Shown piece by piece: positions 1-10,281 of a stretch of 64,000 nucleotides of DNA. Position numbers and translations under genes: made by a program. Each line of letters starts with the position of its first letter. Within the stretch, counting starts at the first letter, position 1. This stretch comes from Takifugu bimaculatus (taxonomy: Eukaryota; Chordata; Actinopteri; Tetraodontiformes; Tetraodontidae). The notes under the pieces are model-generated. The model had not been told where the DNA came from, searched no databases, and saw nothing but the letters and a program-made list of their open reading frames with translations. Location: contig CP034993.1 of assembly GCA_004026145.2 (NCBI GenBank), forward strand, positions 5,202,465 to 5,266,464. Reading direction: 5' to 3'.

Positions 1-1957
1 GTGGTGGCTTGTATCTTTTTTGGTTACAGCAGAAGACAGGGCTGTATCCACAGGGAAGCTGGACAGATAACAACAAGCAGCAAAGGTTTATTGTGTGGCA
101 GAGTGACAGTTCCTCCAGCAGGGCTTCATAAGAGGGTGGGCAGTTCCCTTCTCCCAGGAAAAGCCCAACAGTAACAATGTGCACAGTCCATAGAGTGTTC
201 ACTTCAAAGCCATAAATAAATAAGATTTAGGAACTATTTAATAGCAAAATAAAGAGCATATTGGGAGTCCAACTGGCAAGGTGGAGGTGACATTGCAAAC
301 CACAGTGGCAGTGGGGGCAGTTGAACCTATTTAATAATGTATTGAACCCTTCCCAGGTTCTCAGTTATATACTTCATATTCATTTTCACTGTGTCACAAT
401 CTGTTATGATCTTGATCGAATCCAAGACCTTCTCTATGCTGTCCTGCAACTTCTGCACAGACTTTCTTATTGATTCCTCTTTTAGCAGCTTCAGAGTGGC
501 CTCCAGTTTCCTTGATGTGTACCTTATCATCCTCATCATTACACAAAAGATATTATTTATGCTGCAGCTCTTTTAGGACATAGAGGAGGCCTAATAATCT
601 GTGTAGCATTCCTCAGTCAGCAGATTAAAGGAAATCATTTGGAGCTTCCTCAGCCTCAGTTAACCACTTTCTGAAGGAGCTTGTGGTTCTTTGCCTCAAT
701 ATAGTGATGCTGGAGAATATTTAGTTTGAACTATTTTTTCCAGCAGTGACACTCAGATGGCTCTTATCTTTTTAAATGTTATCATTAAGATACAAGAAGT
801 GGACGAGCCTGCTCTTGTAACAATAGAGTCTGCAGAGTCTTGTGAGATATTTTTTATTAGTGTAAATGCTCTGTCTAAATAAACACCATTGCCAAATGTA
901 GTCACACTTTACTGTCTCATACCCCCATCGCAGGGATATGGACACACGTCAACACTAGTAACAGATGCAAGTGCAAATGCCCCACCAGTTAGAGAAAACA
1001 GTATTAATTCCTGCTCCTCTTCACATGCTTTACCAAAGTAACCAATGATTTGAAATTCCCATCATGAGCCAAAGAACCATGCAAATATGTTGACTGCAGC
1101 CACCAGCAGGAACTCCCTTAGCATGTCTGAATACCTTTGGCATGTAGTACACAAACACATACAAATGAGTAACTCATGAATTATGAGTACCGATGACTTG
1201 ACCTCCATCTGTTTTCAGTTCCAGCTGTGACATATAACCAAAGTGCAATAACAATTCAAGTGCAAATAAATTCACCCAAGCATGTTTTGCCCTCTGGCAT
1301 ACCTTCTGACAAAGTATAGTTCAGCACCCACAGAGAAAGAGAGAAGGAAGATGAAGATATTATGAGGAATGGACTGTAAAAGAAAGAGACAATATGAAGT
1401 TCTTTTCACGATGAAGTCCTGGGTGTCAGGGAGGGAGTGAGTCTTAGATTGGCCTTCATGCTTGACCTGTTAACATGCTTGACCTGCTTGACTGCAGATT
1501 CTGGGGGTGAGTCCAGGCTTTTAAAATGAAGAACATAGGAAAAAAGCAATAATAATTATTAGTAGAGTGGATGATGAAAATGAAGACAAATTGAAAAACC
1601 CATTGTGGTTACCAACTCCACCAAATATGGAGACCTATGAAGAGGCCAGATGAGTCAGAGAAGAATAACTAACTAATTAAAGGCAAATATTTCATACCCA
1701 TTACCTAAATAATATGCTGTACATTGTGCATGAGCATGATCACATAAAGCCAGCAGAAATCAGTGTTCATGACTAAATGATTGTTCCATTGTCATAGATA
1801 GAAATGATCTCGACTAACTCTTGACAAGGTGTTGAATGTTAAACAGTTAGACGTGTTAAATGGTCCTGCGGTGACTGCTGAACATCTTGGCCATATGGAT
1901 GAGCCTCACTGAGATCTAATTATTGGCAAAGGGCCCAACAGGCTCCCAGCATCATCA
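1..1957. other. Unannotated AT-rich DNA, no gene supported
   Basis: No coding region, RNA gene or recognisable transposon was found here. The longest notable frame is a minus-strand 70-codon ORF (327-539) whose product is lysine/glutamate-rich and looks like a short helical coiled coil (KLEATLKLLKEESIRKSVQK). It has no recognised homologue, no visible splice context and is short enough to arise by chance, so it is not called a gene. Confidence 0.6.
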
Positions 1958-2035
1958 ACACAGAGAGACAGAGAGAGAGGGACATAAACACAGGAAGAAA
2001 GGCAGAGAGACAAAGAGGGAGAGAGAGCAAGACAT
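1958..2035. repeat. Purine-rich (GA)n-like tract
   Basis: Imperfect GA/GAGA-rich sequence immediately upstream of the L2 3' tail. It looks like simple-sequence DNA. The 99-codon ORF across it is a low-complexity by-product. Confidence 0.6.
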
Positions 2036-2043
2036 CAATTCAA

Positions 2044-2492
2044 TCTCAAATCAAATAAATCTTTATTTATATAGCGTCTTTTACAATCAATATTGTTTCA
2101 AGGCACTTTCCAGAATCCCAGGGCCTAACCCCAGACAGGCAACAGTGGCAAGGAAAAACTCCCCTTTAACAGGAAGAAACCTTGAGCAGGACCAGGCTCA
2201 TGTAGGGGGGCCTTCCTGCTGATGGCCGGCTGGGTAGAAAGAGAGGAGAGGGGGGAGGACAGATAGATGATAGAATGGAGAGGAGAGGAGAGGAGAGGCA
2301 CAGAGCACAGAAACACATACAAAAATACAATATTTATGCAAGCCGCCGGCCGAGTGGGTTAACAGGGCTGGAGGTCATCATGCAGCTCTGAAGGCGACGA
2401 TACCTGTAAATGAATACAGGGGGGGGGGGAGCAGAAAAACTACACAACAATCAGCATAACTAGTTGACTTGATAAGGAGGAAGAGAGAAGAG
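2044..2492 (-). mobile_element. L2-like LINE, 3' UTR/tail (copy a, distal part)
   Basis: Reverse complement of the 3' end of an L2-like LINE that recurs at least seven more times in this window. Diagnostic pieces are the terminal tail (TTTATTTATATAGCG at 2063 on the plus strand), the block CAACAGTGGCAAGGAAAAAC, the 'aggaagaaaccttgagcag' block and a GAGGA microsatellite. The copy does not end here: its sequence resumes at 8810 after the Tx1-like insertion, because GACTTGATAAGGAGG (2466-2480) and the GGAAACCATGACCCAGTGG at 8818 are contiguous in other copies such as 18650-18700. Assignment to L2 rather than CR1 rests on the RT type, the esterase-type ORF1 and the short-repeat (TGAT)n tail without poly-A seen in sister copies. 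Confidence 0.85.
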
Positions 2493-2565
2493 ATTTGATT
2501 TTTACAAAAATACTTTAATTCACAAATTTACACAGGGCCACAAAACGCCCTGTTTAGAAAAACCA

Positions 2566-2660
2566 CAGAACAACAATAATAGTAATAATAATAATCATAA
2601 CAATAATAATAATAGTAATAATAATAGTTATAATAATAATAATGATACCACCAACCACAA
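2566..2660. repeat. (AAT)n-rich microsatellite in the Tx1-like 3' UTR
   Basis: Imperfect AAT/AAC trinucleotide repeats (TTA/TTG on the element's sense strand) near the 3' end of the Tx1-like LINE. It probably grew from the element's A/T-rich 3' tail. Confidence 0.8.
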
Positions 2661-5600
2661 TGAAAATAGATAAATAAATAAATATTAAGAAATCAATAAT
2701 ACAATACAATTTATCCAACCAGGGGGTGTGCAAAGTGCAAAAGATCCTCTGTCACAGTGCACAAAACATTTTTGTGACACCATATATCCTGGAATTTGCC
2801 GAGGTCGTTCATCATTTTATAAAACCCAAACTCCAACGTCAGCCTGCACCGGACATTACAGCGCCATCACTATCTCCAGTTTTTGAAATTTTGTTTTTCC
2901 TGGAGACGTAAATTGCCATTTTTGCCTCACCACAGATAAAATTCAGGAGTTGCCACTTGTTACGAGCGGCTTTTGTGTTGTATCCTGCACCAAAAATAAA
3001 AGTTCTAATAGAAAAGGTATCCTTAAAACCATTAAAAACTCCCTTCATGACATTAAAAAGTACAGTGAGCCTCTCACACTCACTGTAAACAGTCTCTCGC
3101 CTGGAACAAAATGGGCACTGGTTCGACACAGCAGTGTTCATTCTGGAGAGGAGAGCGTTCAGGGCGACAGCCCCATGTAGGATCCTCCACTGGAGGTCCC
3201 CGGTCCTCTTCTTCAGGGGCGGCTTGTAAAGGACCCTCGAGCAGGGGCGGGCTCCATCCCCTCCCAGTCGATCAGCCCACACGCTGGTGCTCTTGTTCGA
3301 CAGTCCTCTCCTGTTTAGTACCCTCACACAGTCGTTGTATAAGGTCTTCTTATCGACTGCTACCAGGGAGAAGGTCTTTGCTGGTCTGAGGAGAGGACCG
3401 TCTAGATTCCCGAGGTGGGCAGCCAGCCTGATCTTCGGGAAGGGGTCCTCGCTGTCGGGTTCGGTCCCCTGGCCGTATTCCTCAAGGATACGCCTCTCTC
3501 TCGTGCTGTGTCTGTTCCTCCATAGCCGAAGCACCCCCTCAGCTGCCTGGGTAGAGTGGATGCCTAACAGGGAACCCACTGCCTCCGCGCCCGTTAGGTC
3601 TGGCCCTGCCACGGCCACTACGTGCTGGAGGAGTAAGGTCCTGGGTCCGCCACAGTGCAGCCGTCACCCTCGGCGTGGCTTCGGCCGAGACGTCCAGCCT
3701 GGCTCCGTGCACCGTGGGTTCCCTTAGCAGCCAATACAGAGAGTCAGAGCTGGTTCTTTTCTCAACTTTAAAAAGGGCCCATGCCTTAACAACACTTTGA
3801 TAAAATGGAGGTAGCCCATTTAATTTTGAGAATTTAAAGTCAGTTAAAAACAGAGCATCATCCAGCCCCAAGTTACTCACCCGTCTGAAGACACATCTGG
3901 CCACATCTCTCCACATCAGGTTTGCCGGCCCTGTTAAAAATCTCTGTACAAACTGTATTCTAAAAGCGGCGGTCCTGCTGGCCCGGTGGATGAGGCCCTG
4001 TCCTCCCTCCTCTCTAGGCAAGTACAACACCCCCACCCCCCAAAAAAAGGCCAGAACTCTTGTCTGCAGTTGTGCTAGTAGCCCCGAGGGTGGCTCCATG
4101 CAACTGAGCCGGTGCCAGAGCACACAGGCACCAGGTTATTCAGGACAAAAGTCCTGCCTCTGTAAGACATGCGGGGGAGGAGCCATTTCCACTTCTGAAT
4201 TTTCCCCTCTACTTTTGCTAATGCGTCCAGCCAATTCCTTTTTTCGGTTTCTTCATCTCCAATAAAAACACCTAGGTATTTTAGGCCGTCCCTCCGCCAG
4301 GCAAGATCCTGGGGAAGGACCGGCAGACCATTTTCCCACCTGCCAACGGCCAGGGCTTCACTCTTTTGCCAGTTGACCCTGAATAAAACCGTTAAATTAG
4401 ATAAAATATCTACGTCCCTCTGGCTGCGCACCATTATTATTATTATATCATCTGCGTAAGCAGATAAAACAATTTTTCTGTGAAAGGAGGGTAAAAACAG
4501 GCCATCCACGCTTGTACAGATCCTAGAGAGAAGGGGTTTGAGGGAGAGAGCGTAGAGCATTCCAGAGAGGGCGCAGCCCTACCGGACGCCTCTACGCACC
4601 CTGAAGGGAGCACACAGACTGCCATTGAACTTCAGCATACTCGCAATGTCACAGTACAGGACGCGGATCATCGCTATGAAGCCAGGGCTGAACCTGAACC
4701 TCTCCATCACCTTCCAGAGGAACGCGTGTTCAACCCGGTCAAAAGCCTTTTCCTGGTCTAGCGAAATGAGACCAGTGTCGACATCCAATGATCTCGAGAC
4801 TTCCAAAACATCTCGAATTAGGTGGACGTTGACTACTATGAACCTGCCGGGCACACAGTAAGTCTGGTCCCGGTGGATGATCTGCTCCATAGCTTCTCTT
4901 AGCCTGGAAGCCAACGTCTTGGACAGAATCCTATAATCCATACACAGCAGAGACACAGGGCGCCAGTTCTTAATCTCCGGCAGGTTGCCCTTTTTTGGCA
5001 GGAGGGTGACCACCGCTCTCCTGCAGGACAATGGCAGGGAACCCAAGGCCAGGCTTTCGTTAAAGACCTCCAGCATGTCGTGGGCCACAATGTCCCAGAA
5101 GGCTTTAAAGAACTCTACTGTGAGCCCATTGACACCTGGAGCTTTCCTTCCTTTCATGCCGAGCAGTGCGGTGTGGAGCTCGTCAAGTTGCAGCGGCCTG
5201 TCCAGCCGCGAGTTTGTCTCTCCAGAGACCCGAGGAAGGTCCCCGCAGAACTCGTCGAACAGGCCGTCATCCCTGTGGTACTCACTCTCGTACAGAGAGG
5301 AAAAGAACTCCACTGCCCACTTCCTTATCTGGCCCGGCTCTACGAGTTCCTGCCCTGTGCTCGATAACAGTGAATCGATTATTAGGTTGTGTCTGCGCTT
5401 CTTCTCCAGCCCAAAAAAGAAGCTAGAGGGAGCATCCATCTCAGTGAGGTCTTGAATCAGGGACCTGACCAGTGCAACCTGTACCTGACTGTCCAGCAGG
5501 CTGGCCAAGGCCATTTTTTTTGGATTGGAGGGTTTCAATACACCCTCGGTCTCCTGTGGAGTTGCCAATCGCCTCTAGCTCCACTATCTCCATCTCCAGG

Positions 5601-6453
5601 TCTTTGATCGACCTGCACGTGTCCTGCGTGGCATTGAGAGTATACTGCTGGCACAGGAGCTGTATCTCTACTTTTCCATGGTCCCACCACTGTCTTAGGC
5701 ACGTAAAATCAGATTTTTTCTCTCGAAACCCCAACCAGAAGTGCCGTAAAACATCTCTAAAACTGTTATCTTGAGCTAAACTGAAATTAAAATGCCAGTA
5801 TGCACTCTTGGGCAAGATGTTCTTCACGGCGACTTCGCCTAAAACCAACAAGGTCTGTAAAATTGACTGCCGTGATGCTACAACAGTAAAATGATGTTTA
5901 AAACAATAAAATCGATCAAGTCTGGCCGAGGAGATCCTACCCTCACTCAAGCGGGACCAAGTGTATTGCCTGTTGTCTGCGTGCATCGTCCTCCACACAT
6001 CCACCAGGCCTTGAGAATAGGCCAGCTGTCTCAGACAATGTTGCGAGGCTGGATGAGGCTCTGCATGGTTGCGGTCTAAAAAAGACTCGGTGCAATTAAA
6101 ATCCCCACCCAGGAATAAAAAATAATTCCCACAACCATTTAAAACAGTGCCAACTTTTTCTAAAAAGCTCTTCCTCTCTGTGCCGTTGGTGGGAGCATAC
6201 ATATTAATAAAAACCAAGGAGTGGTTTTGGAGGCGCGCTTTCACCATCAGACACTGTCCCCTCACCACATGCTCCACCTCCAGGGACGATGGAGTGAAGC
6301 CCCTTGAAAAAAGGAGGCCCACTCCACCACTGAGGGTGGTGTTGTGGCTCAGCAGCACCTGTCCTTCCCACTCCTTCTCCCAGTCTGCTTCTGTGACGGG
6401 TGCAGTTTGGACCCAAATCCAGCACTCTGGAAAGCTGGACCGTAGTAATGACT

Positions 6454-6459
6454 TTTATT
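6454..6459 (-). terminator. Polyadenylation signal of the solo LTR
   Basis: AATAAA on the minus strand (tttatt on plus), about 62 bp before the LTR 3' boundary, as expected for an R/U5 junction. Confidence 0.6.
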
Positions 6460-6815
6460 AACACACGGGCAAACAGGAACTCAGGCAGACAAGGAAACAC
6501 AGGAAATAGTCCGTTCTTCAGGCTCTGGGCCCGCACAAAGTCTATGGGTTGCAGGCTCGGGGAGTGGGACGAGCAGCAGCGAAGTCGGGGCCGGGCGGAG
6601 AAGTCTAAACCAGGTGAGCAGACAGGAACCAGAGACGCTGAGGCAGAAGTCGTAGTCAGGGGCAGAAAGCAGGTAGGTTGTCCGGGGAACAGGCAAGGCA
6701 GGCAGAACGAAGACAGGCAGGGTCGGTAACGGGTAATCCAGCAGGGAAACAACGCTGGAAAGTCTTGCATGAAAGCAGAAGAACAATCTGGCACTGAGTG
6801 AGTGTGAGGCTGGAG

Positions 6816-6824
6816 AATATATAC
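6816..6824 (-). promoter_or_regulatory. TATA box of the solo LTR
   Basis: Minus-strand GTATATATT lies downstream of the U3 tandem repeats and about 360 bp upstream of the AATAAA signal, a normal arrangement for an LTR promoter. Activity cannot be judged from sequence. Confidence 0.55.
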
Positions 6825-6854
6825 ACTGGTAGGTGAGCTGATTGATGAGTGAGG

Positions 6855-6955
6855 GCAGGTGTGTGATCAGTGACTGAGAGCAGGTGTGTGATCAGTGACT
6901 GAAAGCACGTGTGGTGATCAGTGACTGAGAGCAGGTGTGGTGATCAGAGGGTGTG
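6855..6955. repeat. ~29-bp tandem repeat in LTR U3
   Basis: Three to four imperfect units built on GATCAGTGACTGAGAGCAGG. Such U3 repeats are often enhancer-like in LTRs, but no function is shown here. Confidence 0.75.
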
Positions 6956-7232
6956 GTGTGAGCAGGGCAGTCGAAAAGTACTGGGACAGGAGGGAACTGG
7001 GGAAAAGGGGCTGTGACAGCTTCTATGCCGCAGTCGCTGTGGGTCTCCTGGAGGAACAGGACATCAATGCGTTTTCTTTTTGCTGTGTCGAACACTCGTG
7101 CCATTTTCTTGCGTCCCTGGCTCCGTTGACATTCAACGTTCCCATTTTGAATGTGTTCATGCCGAGGGGAAAGATTAAAATCAAAGACAGTAAAAAATAA
7201 GTACAAGGAAACATGGTAAAATGTGTTTTTTT

Positions 7233-8794
7233 TCAATTTAGCTGTTTTCTTGCTTTGCCCATGTGCTTCCTGAGCCTGTAAATTTCAGGGTCGGTGAGGC
7301 CTGACATTGCCTTATTTCTAATTAAAAAGCTCGCTGACCGGATAAAACGGAGCCTGTCAGGAAAATATGTTCCCAGATCAAGGCCTTTCATGCCCTTGGT
7401 CTGGGTAAGGAACTTTTTAAACAAGCTTGAGGGGTACAGGTCAATTTCCTGCCTGTCTGGCATTGTGCCAGACAGTTCACGGCCGTCCGATATAGACTCG
7501 CAGTTGCTGGTGTCTGTGTCTGCTGCTGTATCCTCCAGCCTTCCGGTCTTGCCCCCCTTGTCCTTCATGGCGCTTTTCCACTTGTTCCGCCGCTTTGCGG
7601 GAACAAGCCACTCCCTCATCCCGCTCACCTGTGCTCACTCCTCCCTCACCCCGCTCACCTGTGCTCACTGCTCCCTCGCCCTACTCACCTGTGCTCACTT
7701 CTCCTTCACCCTGTTCACCAGCCACTATCCCTGGCCCATCCAGTTCACCTATCACCTGACCCACTGTACCCTGCTCACCTGTTTGGATCCTGTCTCCAGT
7801 CTCTCCTGCCTCATCCAGTTCAACTGTTTCACCCATCACCTCACCATTTTCCCCCAGTTCATTTGAATCACACACCACCTCACTCATCACACCACTCAGA
7901 TCACACACCTCCCCAGTTAAACCCAGCTTCCCCCCTGATTCACCACTCTCACCATCCATTTCCACCGCCATCTCCACAATCTCGCTCCCTCCACTCACCT
8001 CACTCTCACACGCACGCTCGTCCCGCTTCTCCTCCATCTGCGACTCCGCTGTCGCTCCGTCCGGGGCAGCGGAGCTTCCCTTACGCACTGAGCCACCGAC
8101 GCCTCGCCACCGGAGCGGGCCGCGGGGCCGGGGGCACCACGGCCGGAACAACGCGGCTCGGACAAGCCCTGGCCAGGTGCCCCTCCTCATTACAATTGAA
8201 ACATTTTAGGGCGGAGGAGGTTGCAAAAAGTGTGTAATCAAAATCGTCCACTCGGACGATGAAACGATAATTAAATTCCTCCGCCCTATTGTTGAGGACC
8301 ATGTGCAGGTGGTGAGACACTACGTGTCTCAGCAGCGGTGACTTACACCCCGACAACATTTTGGGGATGGGAGACACCACTTTCCCATGCCGAGACAGCT
8401 CCCGTACCAGGAACTCGTCGCTAATGAACGGCGGCACATTGGACAGGGAAATCCGTGCCGCCGGCTGTGTTAGCGGAGTTACCTGGACAAACTGTCCGAC
8501 CACCATGATCCCTGTCTCCACTAACATGTTAACCTGCTCCACCTTGGCCAAGAACAGCACTACCGCCCTATTCATACGGGCAGCACATTTAATTGAGCTG
8601 TGGTCAATTTTTTGGCCCACAGCCAGCGCCACCTCCTCCACATTAAGCATGGAGCCCGCACCCACCTTGACTCCGTGCTTCCAACTCAAGCCGGTTAAAC
8701 CGGCGTTGGCCGCCATGACGGCCGCACGCGGTCGGCCGCCCCACACACTCACACAAACACTCGATAAACTAATATATACTCGCAAACACCACAA
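7233..8794 (-). pseudogene. Tx1-like ORF1 relic, CCHC zinc-knuckle protein
   Basis: RNA-binding ORF1 of the Tx1-like LINE, expected to coat element RNA. The N-terminal ~235 residues (8794-8081) run through VLFLAKVEQVNMLVETGIMV and RISLSNVPPFISDEFLVREL to a zinc knuckle CFNCNEEGHLARAC (C-X2-C-X4-H-X4-C, about 8190-8150). An acidic, Gly/Glu-rich middle segment with nucleotide tandem repeats follows in another frame (8190-7681). The C-terminal part (7628-7233) has the family ending FLTQTKGMKGLDL...LTDPEIYRLRKHMGKARKQL. At least two frameshifts separate these parts. It lies just upstream of ORF2 as expected. Confidence 0.8.
7615..7722. repeat. ~30-bp tandem repeats inside Tx1-like ORF1
   Basis: Three to four units built on CTCACCTGTGCTCACTCCTC, encoding repeats of the STGERGEG type in the acidic ORF1 segment. 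The array probably drove local frameshifting by expansion and contraction. Confidence 0.7.
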
Positions 8795-9099
8795 TAAAGA
8801 GAAGAATAAAGAGAAGAGGAAACCATGACCCAGTGGGGTGACAGAGGCCTGTCAGGTGATCATGTTTCTGGACCCTGGCAGCCTTGGCCTATAACAGCAT
8901 AGCTAAGATATTAACCTAATGATTAGACGACCCCCTAAGTATGATAGTTTGTCTGTCTATGATAGTAACTGGAACTGCAGAATTAGTAACAATAGGCTTT
9001 TTCAAAGAGGTAAGTTTTAGGTCTGATCTTAAAAGTAGAGATGGAGTCAGCCTCCCGTACCTGGACAGGGAGCTGGTTCCATAGCGGGGAGCCTGGTAG

Positions 9100-9504
9100 C
9101 TAAATGCTCGGCCCCCATTTTACTCCTAGAGACTCTGGGGACAAGAGACCAGTATTTTGAGAGCAGAGCGGCCTATTGGGCTGGTAAGGTTTCACTAGCT
9201 CCTCCAGGTAGGATGGAGCTAGACCTCTGAGGACCTTGTAGGTCAAAAGAAGGGTTTTAAAAATTATTCTAAATTTAACGGGCAGCCAATGAAGAGACGC
9301 CAGTACAGGAGTTATGTGATCTCTTTTGTCAATACCTGTCAGAACTCTGGCAGCAGCATTTTGGATCAACTGGAGGCTTCTTAAAGAGTTGTTTGGACAC
9401 CCTGATAATAAAGAATTACAATAGTCCAGCCTGGAAGTAACAAATGCATGGACTAACTTTTCAGCATCATGCCGCGTAAGTAGTTTCCTGATCTTTACTT
9501 CTTG
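9100..9504 (-). pseudogene. L2-like RT C-terminal remnant
   Basis: Carries LIQNAAARVLTGIDKRDHIT, LHWLPVKFRIIFKTLLLTYK and GLAPSYLEEL, the thumb and C-terminal signature of fish L2/CR1-type RTs, matching the longer copies at 43,270-43,750 and 56,700-57,150. The palm and catalytic residues are absent. No enzyme can be made. Confidence 0.8.
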
Positions 9505-10015
9505 CCAAGAGTTTTAGATTGGCTTCTATGTCGCCTGCTCTGGCCCCCGGAATGCACTTAACTATGGTCGCTGGAGTCGGCTTCACGTAGCGCAAAACAG
9601 AGTCGCCAGTTACCAGGGTCAGTTTCTCAGCGGGTGTGTCGCCGAGTGGGAAAAAATAATTAGCCACGGGAAGCGGGTGGTCTTGTACCTTGGGCCTTTG
9701 GTTTGGGCTACACTTCCTGCAAACCGTCACCCAGCCGCCCTGGCTAGCCGGCTGCTCGGCTGCTACCGGGGGACCGCTAGCTCAAGCTATGCTAGGCGGC
9801 AACGCAGCAGCTAGCTTCTCCTGGCTACCTGATGCAACTGCAGCTAACAGCAAGCTGCGGAACCGAGTCTCAAGCTCACTAAGTCTCGTCTCCATAGCCG
9901 TAAATAAACTACACTTTCTGCACCTATTTCCTTCACTAAAGGAGGCAGAGGAGTAACTAAACATTTCACACGCTGAACAGACAAAGACACCGGGTGAAAC
10001 AGATGGTGAGGCCAT
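9505..10015 (-). pseudogene. L2-like ORF1: zinc-finger-like N-terminus + start of SGNH esterase domain
   Basis: Starts at ATG (10015) with MASPSVSPGVFVCSACEMF. Two Cys pairs (VCSAC ... RCRKC) suggest a zinc-binding N-terminus, followed by a short coiled coil (METRLSELETRFRSLL) and another CRKC. It then enters LVTGDSVLRYVKP and CIPGARAGDIE, blocks I and II of the SGNH/GDSL-type esterase domain known in ORF1 of some CR1/L2 LINEs. One in-frame TGA (9782-9784) interrupts it, and the deletion junction near 9505 removes the rest, including the catalytic His. The same esterase family appears as a decayed copy near 26.5 kb. Confidence 0.7.
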
Positions 10016-10220
10016 GCTAACACTGATAATCGGCGGAGCCCTGTGTTTGTTAAATATGGGTTATTTCTCACTGTTATCAGATGACTAGAATGTCCCAAGT
10101 GTTAAATTTTAAGTAAAGTGAATACAACACACCGTGCACAGTGCAACCAACAAACAATTGAGAAGACAGGAAGAGACGCAATATGTTACCAGAGAACGGA
10201 AGCTCACAACTGACGACATA

Positions 10221-10281
10221 AAAAGAGGGAAAGGGGCAGAGAGATGGAGAGAGAAAGAGAGAAGCTGAGAGAGACATAGAG
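10221..10281. repeat. GA-rich tract bordering a Tx1-like relic
   Basis: Imperfect (GA)n sequence directly adjoining the presumed 3' end (minus strand) of the Tx1-like relic that begins at 10282. A second (GA)n tract borders the other end of the relic block at 13731. Confidence 0.7.

Larger units (their letters stand above)
6392..7018 (-). mobile_element. Solo LTR of a Ty3/gypsy-like retrotransposon
   Basis: A 627-bp block bounded on the plus strand by TGTGACGG...CTGTGACA (TG...CA termini), flanked by the 5-bp direct repeat GCTTC (6387-6391 and 7019-7023). Removing it plus one GCTTC restores the reading frame GIEAD of the Tx1-like endonuclease, which confirms insertion. On the minus strand it shows LTR order: U3 with tandem ~29-bp repeats, a TATA box (6816-6824), then an AATAAA signal (6454-6459) close to the 3' end. 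No internal gag-pol or second LTR is present, so it probably arose by LTR-LTR recombination. Family assignment to gypsy rather than another LTR group is inferred from fish repeats in general; there is no coding sequence to prove it. Confidence 0.85.
2839..7236 (-). pseudogene. Tx1-like ORF2 relic: AP endonuclease + reverse transcriptase
   Basis: In the family this protein nicks target DNA and copies element RNA at the nick. Reading 5' to 3' on the minus strand: endonuclease N-terminus (GTLNVNGARDARK, then after a frameshift RIDVLFLQETHSDCGIEA, 7200-7024), interrupted by the solo LTR, then MYAPTNGTERKSF, GGDFNC and SARLDRFY. The expected S/TDH endonuclease motif before SAYWHFN is not intact in frame. 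RT follows at 5568-4579 with GMKGRKAPGVNGL, NWRPVSLLCMDYRILSK and motif A SLDQEKAFDRVE. A TAG stop (4579-4581 on the plus strand) falls just where RQGC is expected. Motif C, SAYADD, is intact at 4447-4458. The C-terminal region carries RTGDLQWRILHGAVALN followed by a Cys pair (CPFC). Further frameshifts near 4123 and 3600. Not functional. Confidence 0.85.
2493..8809 (-). mobile_element. Tx1-like LINE (L1 superfamily), near full length, decayed
   Basis: A two-ORF non-LTR retrotransposon read on the minus strand: 5' UTR (8809-8795), ORF1 with a CCHC zinc knuckle (8794-7233), ORF2 with APE endonuclease, reverse transcriptase and C-terminal region (7236-2839) and an A/T-rich 3' UTR ending in AAT-type repeats (2838-2493). 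A 9-bp direct repeat AGAGAAGAG lies at 2484-2492 and 8810-8818 and is taken as the target-site duplication. The insertion splits the 3' UTR of an L2-like element on the same strand, inside its GAGGA-type microsatellite. Frameshifts and stops show the copy is dead. A solo LTR sits in the endonuclease region. Total about 6.3 kb, or 5.7 kb without the LTR, a plausible full length for this clade. Confidence 0.85.
8810..10281 (-). mobile_element. L2-like LINE copy a, proximal part, with large internal deletion
   Basis: Continuation of the L2-like copy whose tail lies at 2044-2492. On the minus strand the order is a 5' UTR-like segment (10281-10016), ORF1 (10015 to ~9505), then directly the C-terminal end of the RT ORF (from ~9504) and the 3' UTR. 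The junction near 9500 fuses ORF1 sequence to RT sequence; the AAAGATnAGGAAnCTACTnACG found in intact RT copies (for example 43253) starts right after ORF1. The rest of ORF1, the endonuclease and most of RT are missing, about 3 kb or more by comparison with family size. Its 5' edge meets a GA-rich tract and a Tx1-like relic. Confidence 0.8.

Noticed and set aside
327..539. 70-residue coiled-coil-like protein
   Set aside because: Single short frame, helical composition can arise from AAG/GAA-rich DNA, no supporting context.
3117..3130. tRNA-like B box (GGTTCGACAC)
   Set aside because: Lies within the Tx1-like ORF2 relic; no cloverleaf or A box around it.
3111..3727. Plus-strand ORFs of 76-146 codons over 2950-3727
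   Set aside because: They are antisense shadows of the Tx1-like ORF2 C-terminal region, whose minus-strand frame has the recognisable motifs.
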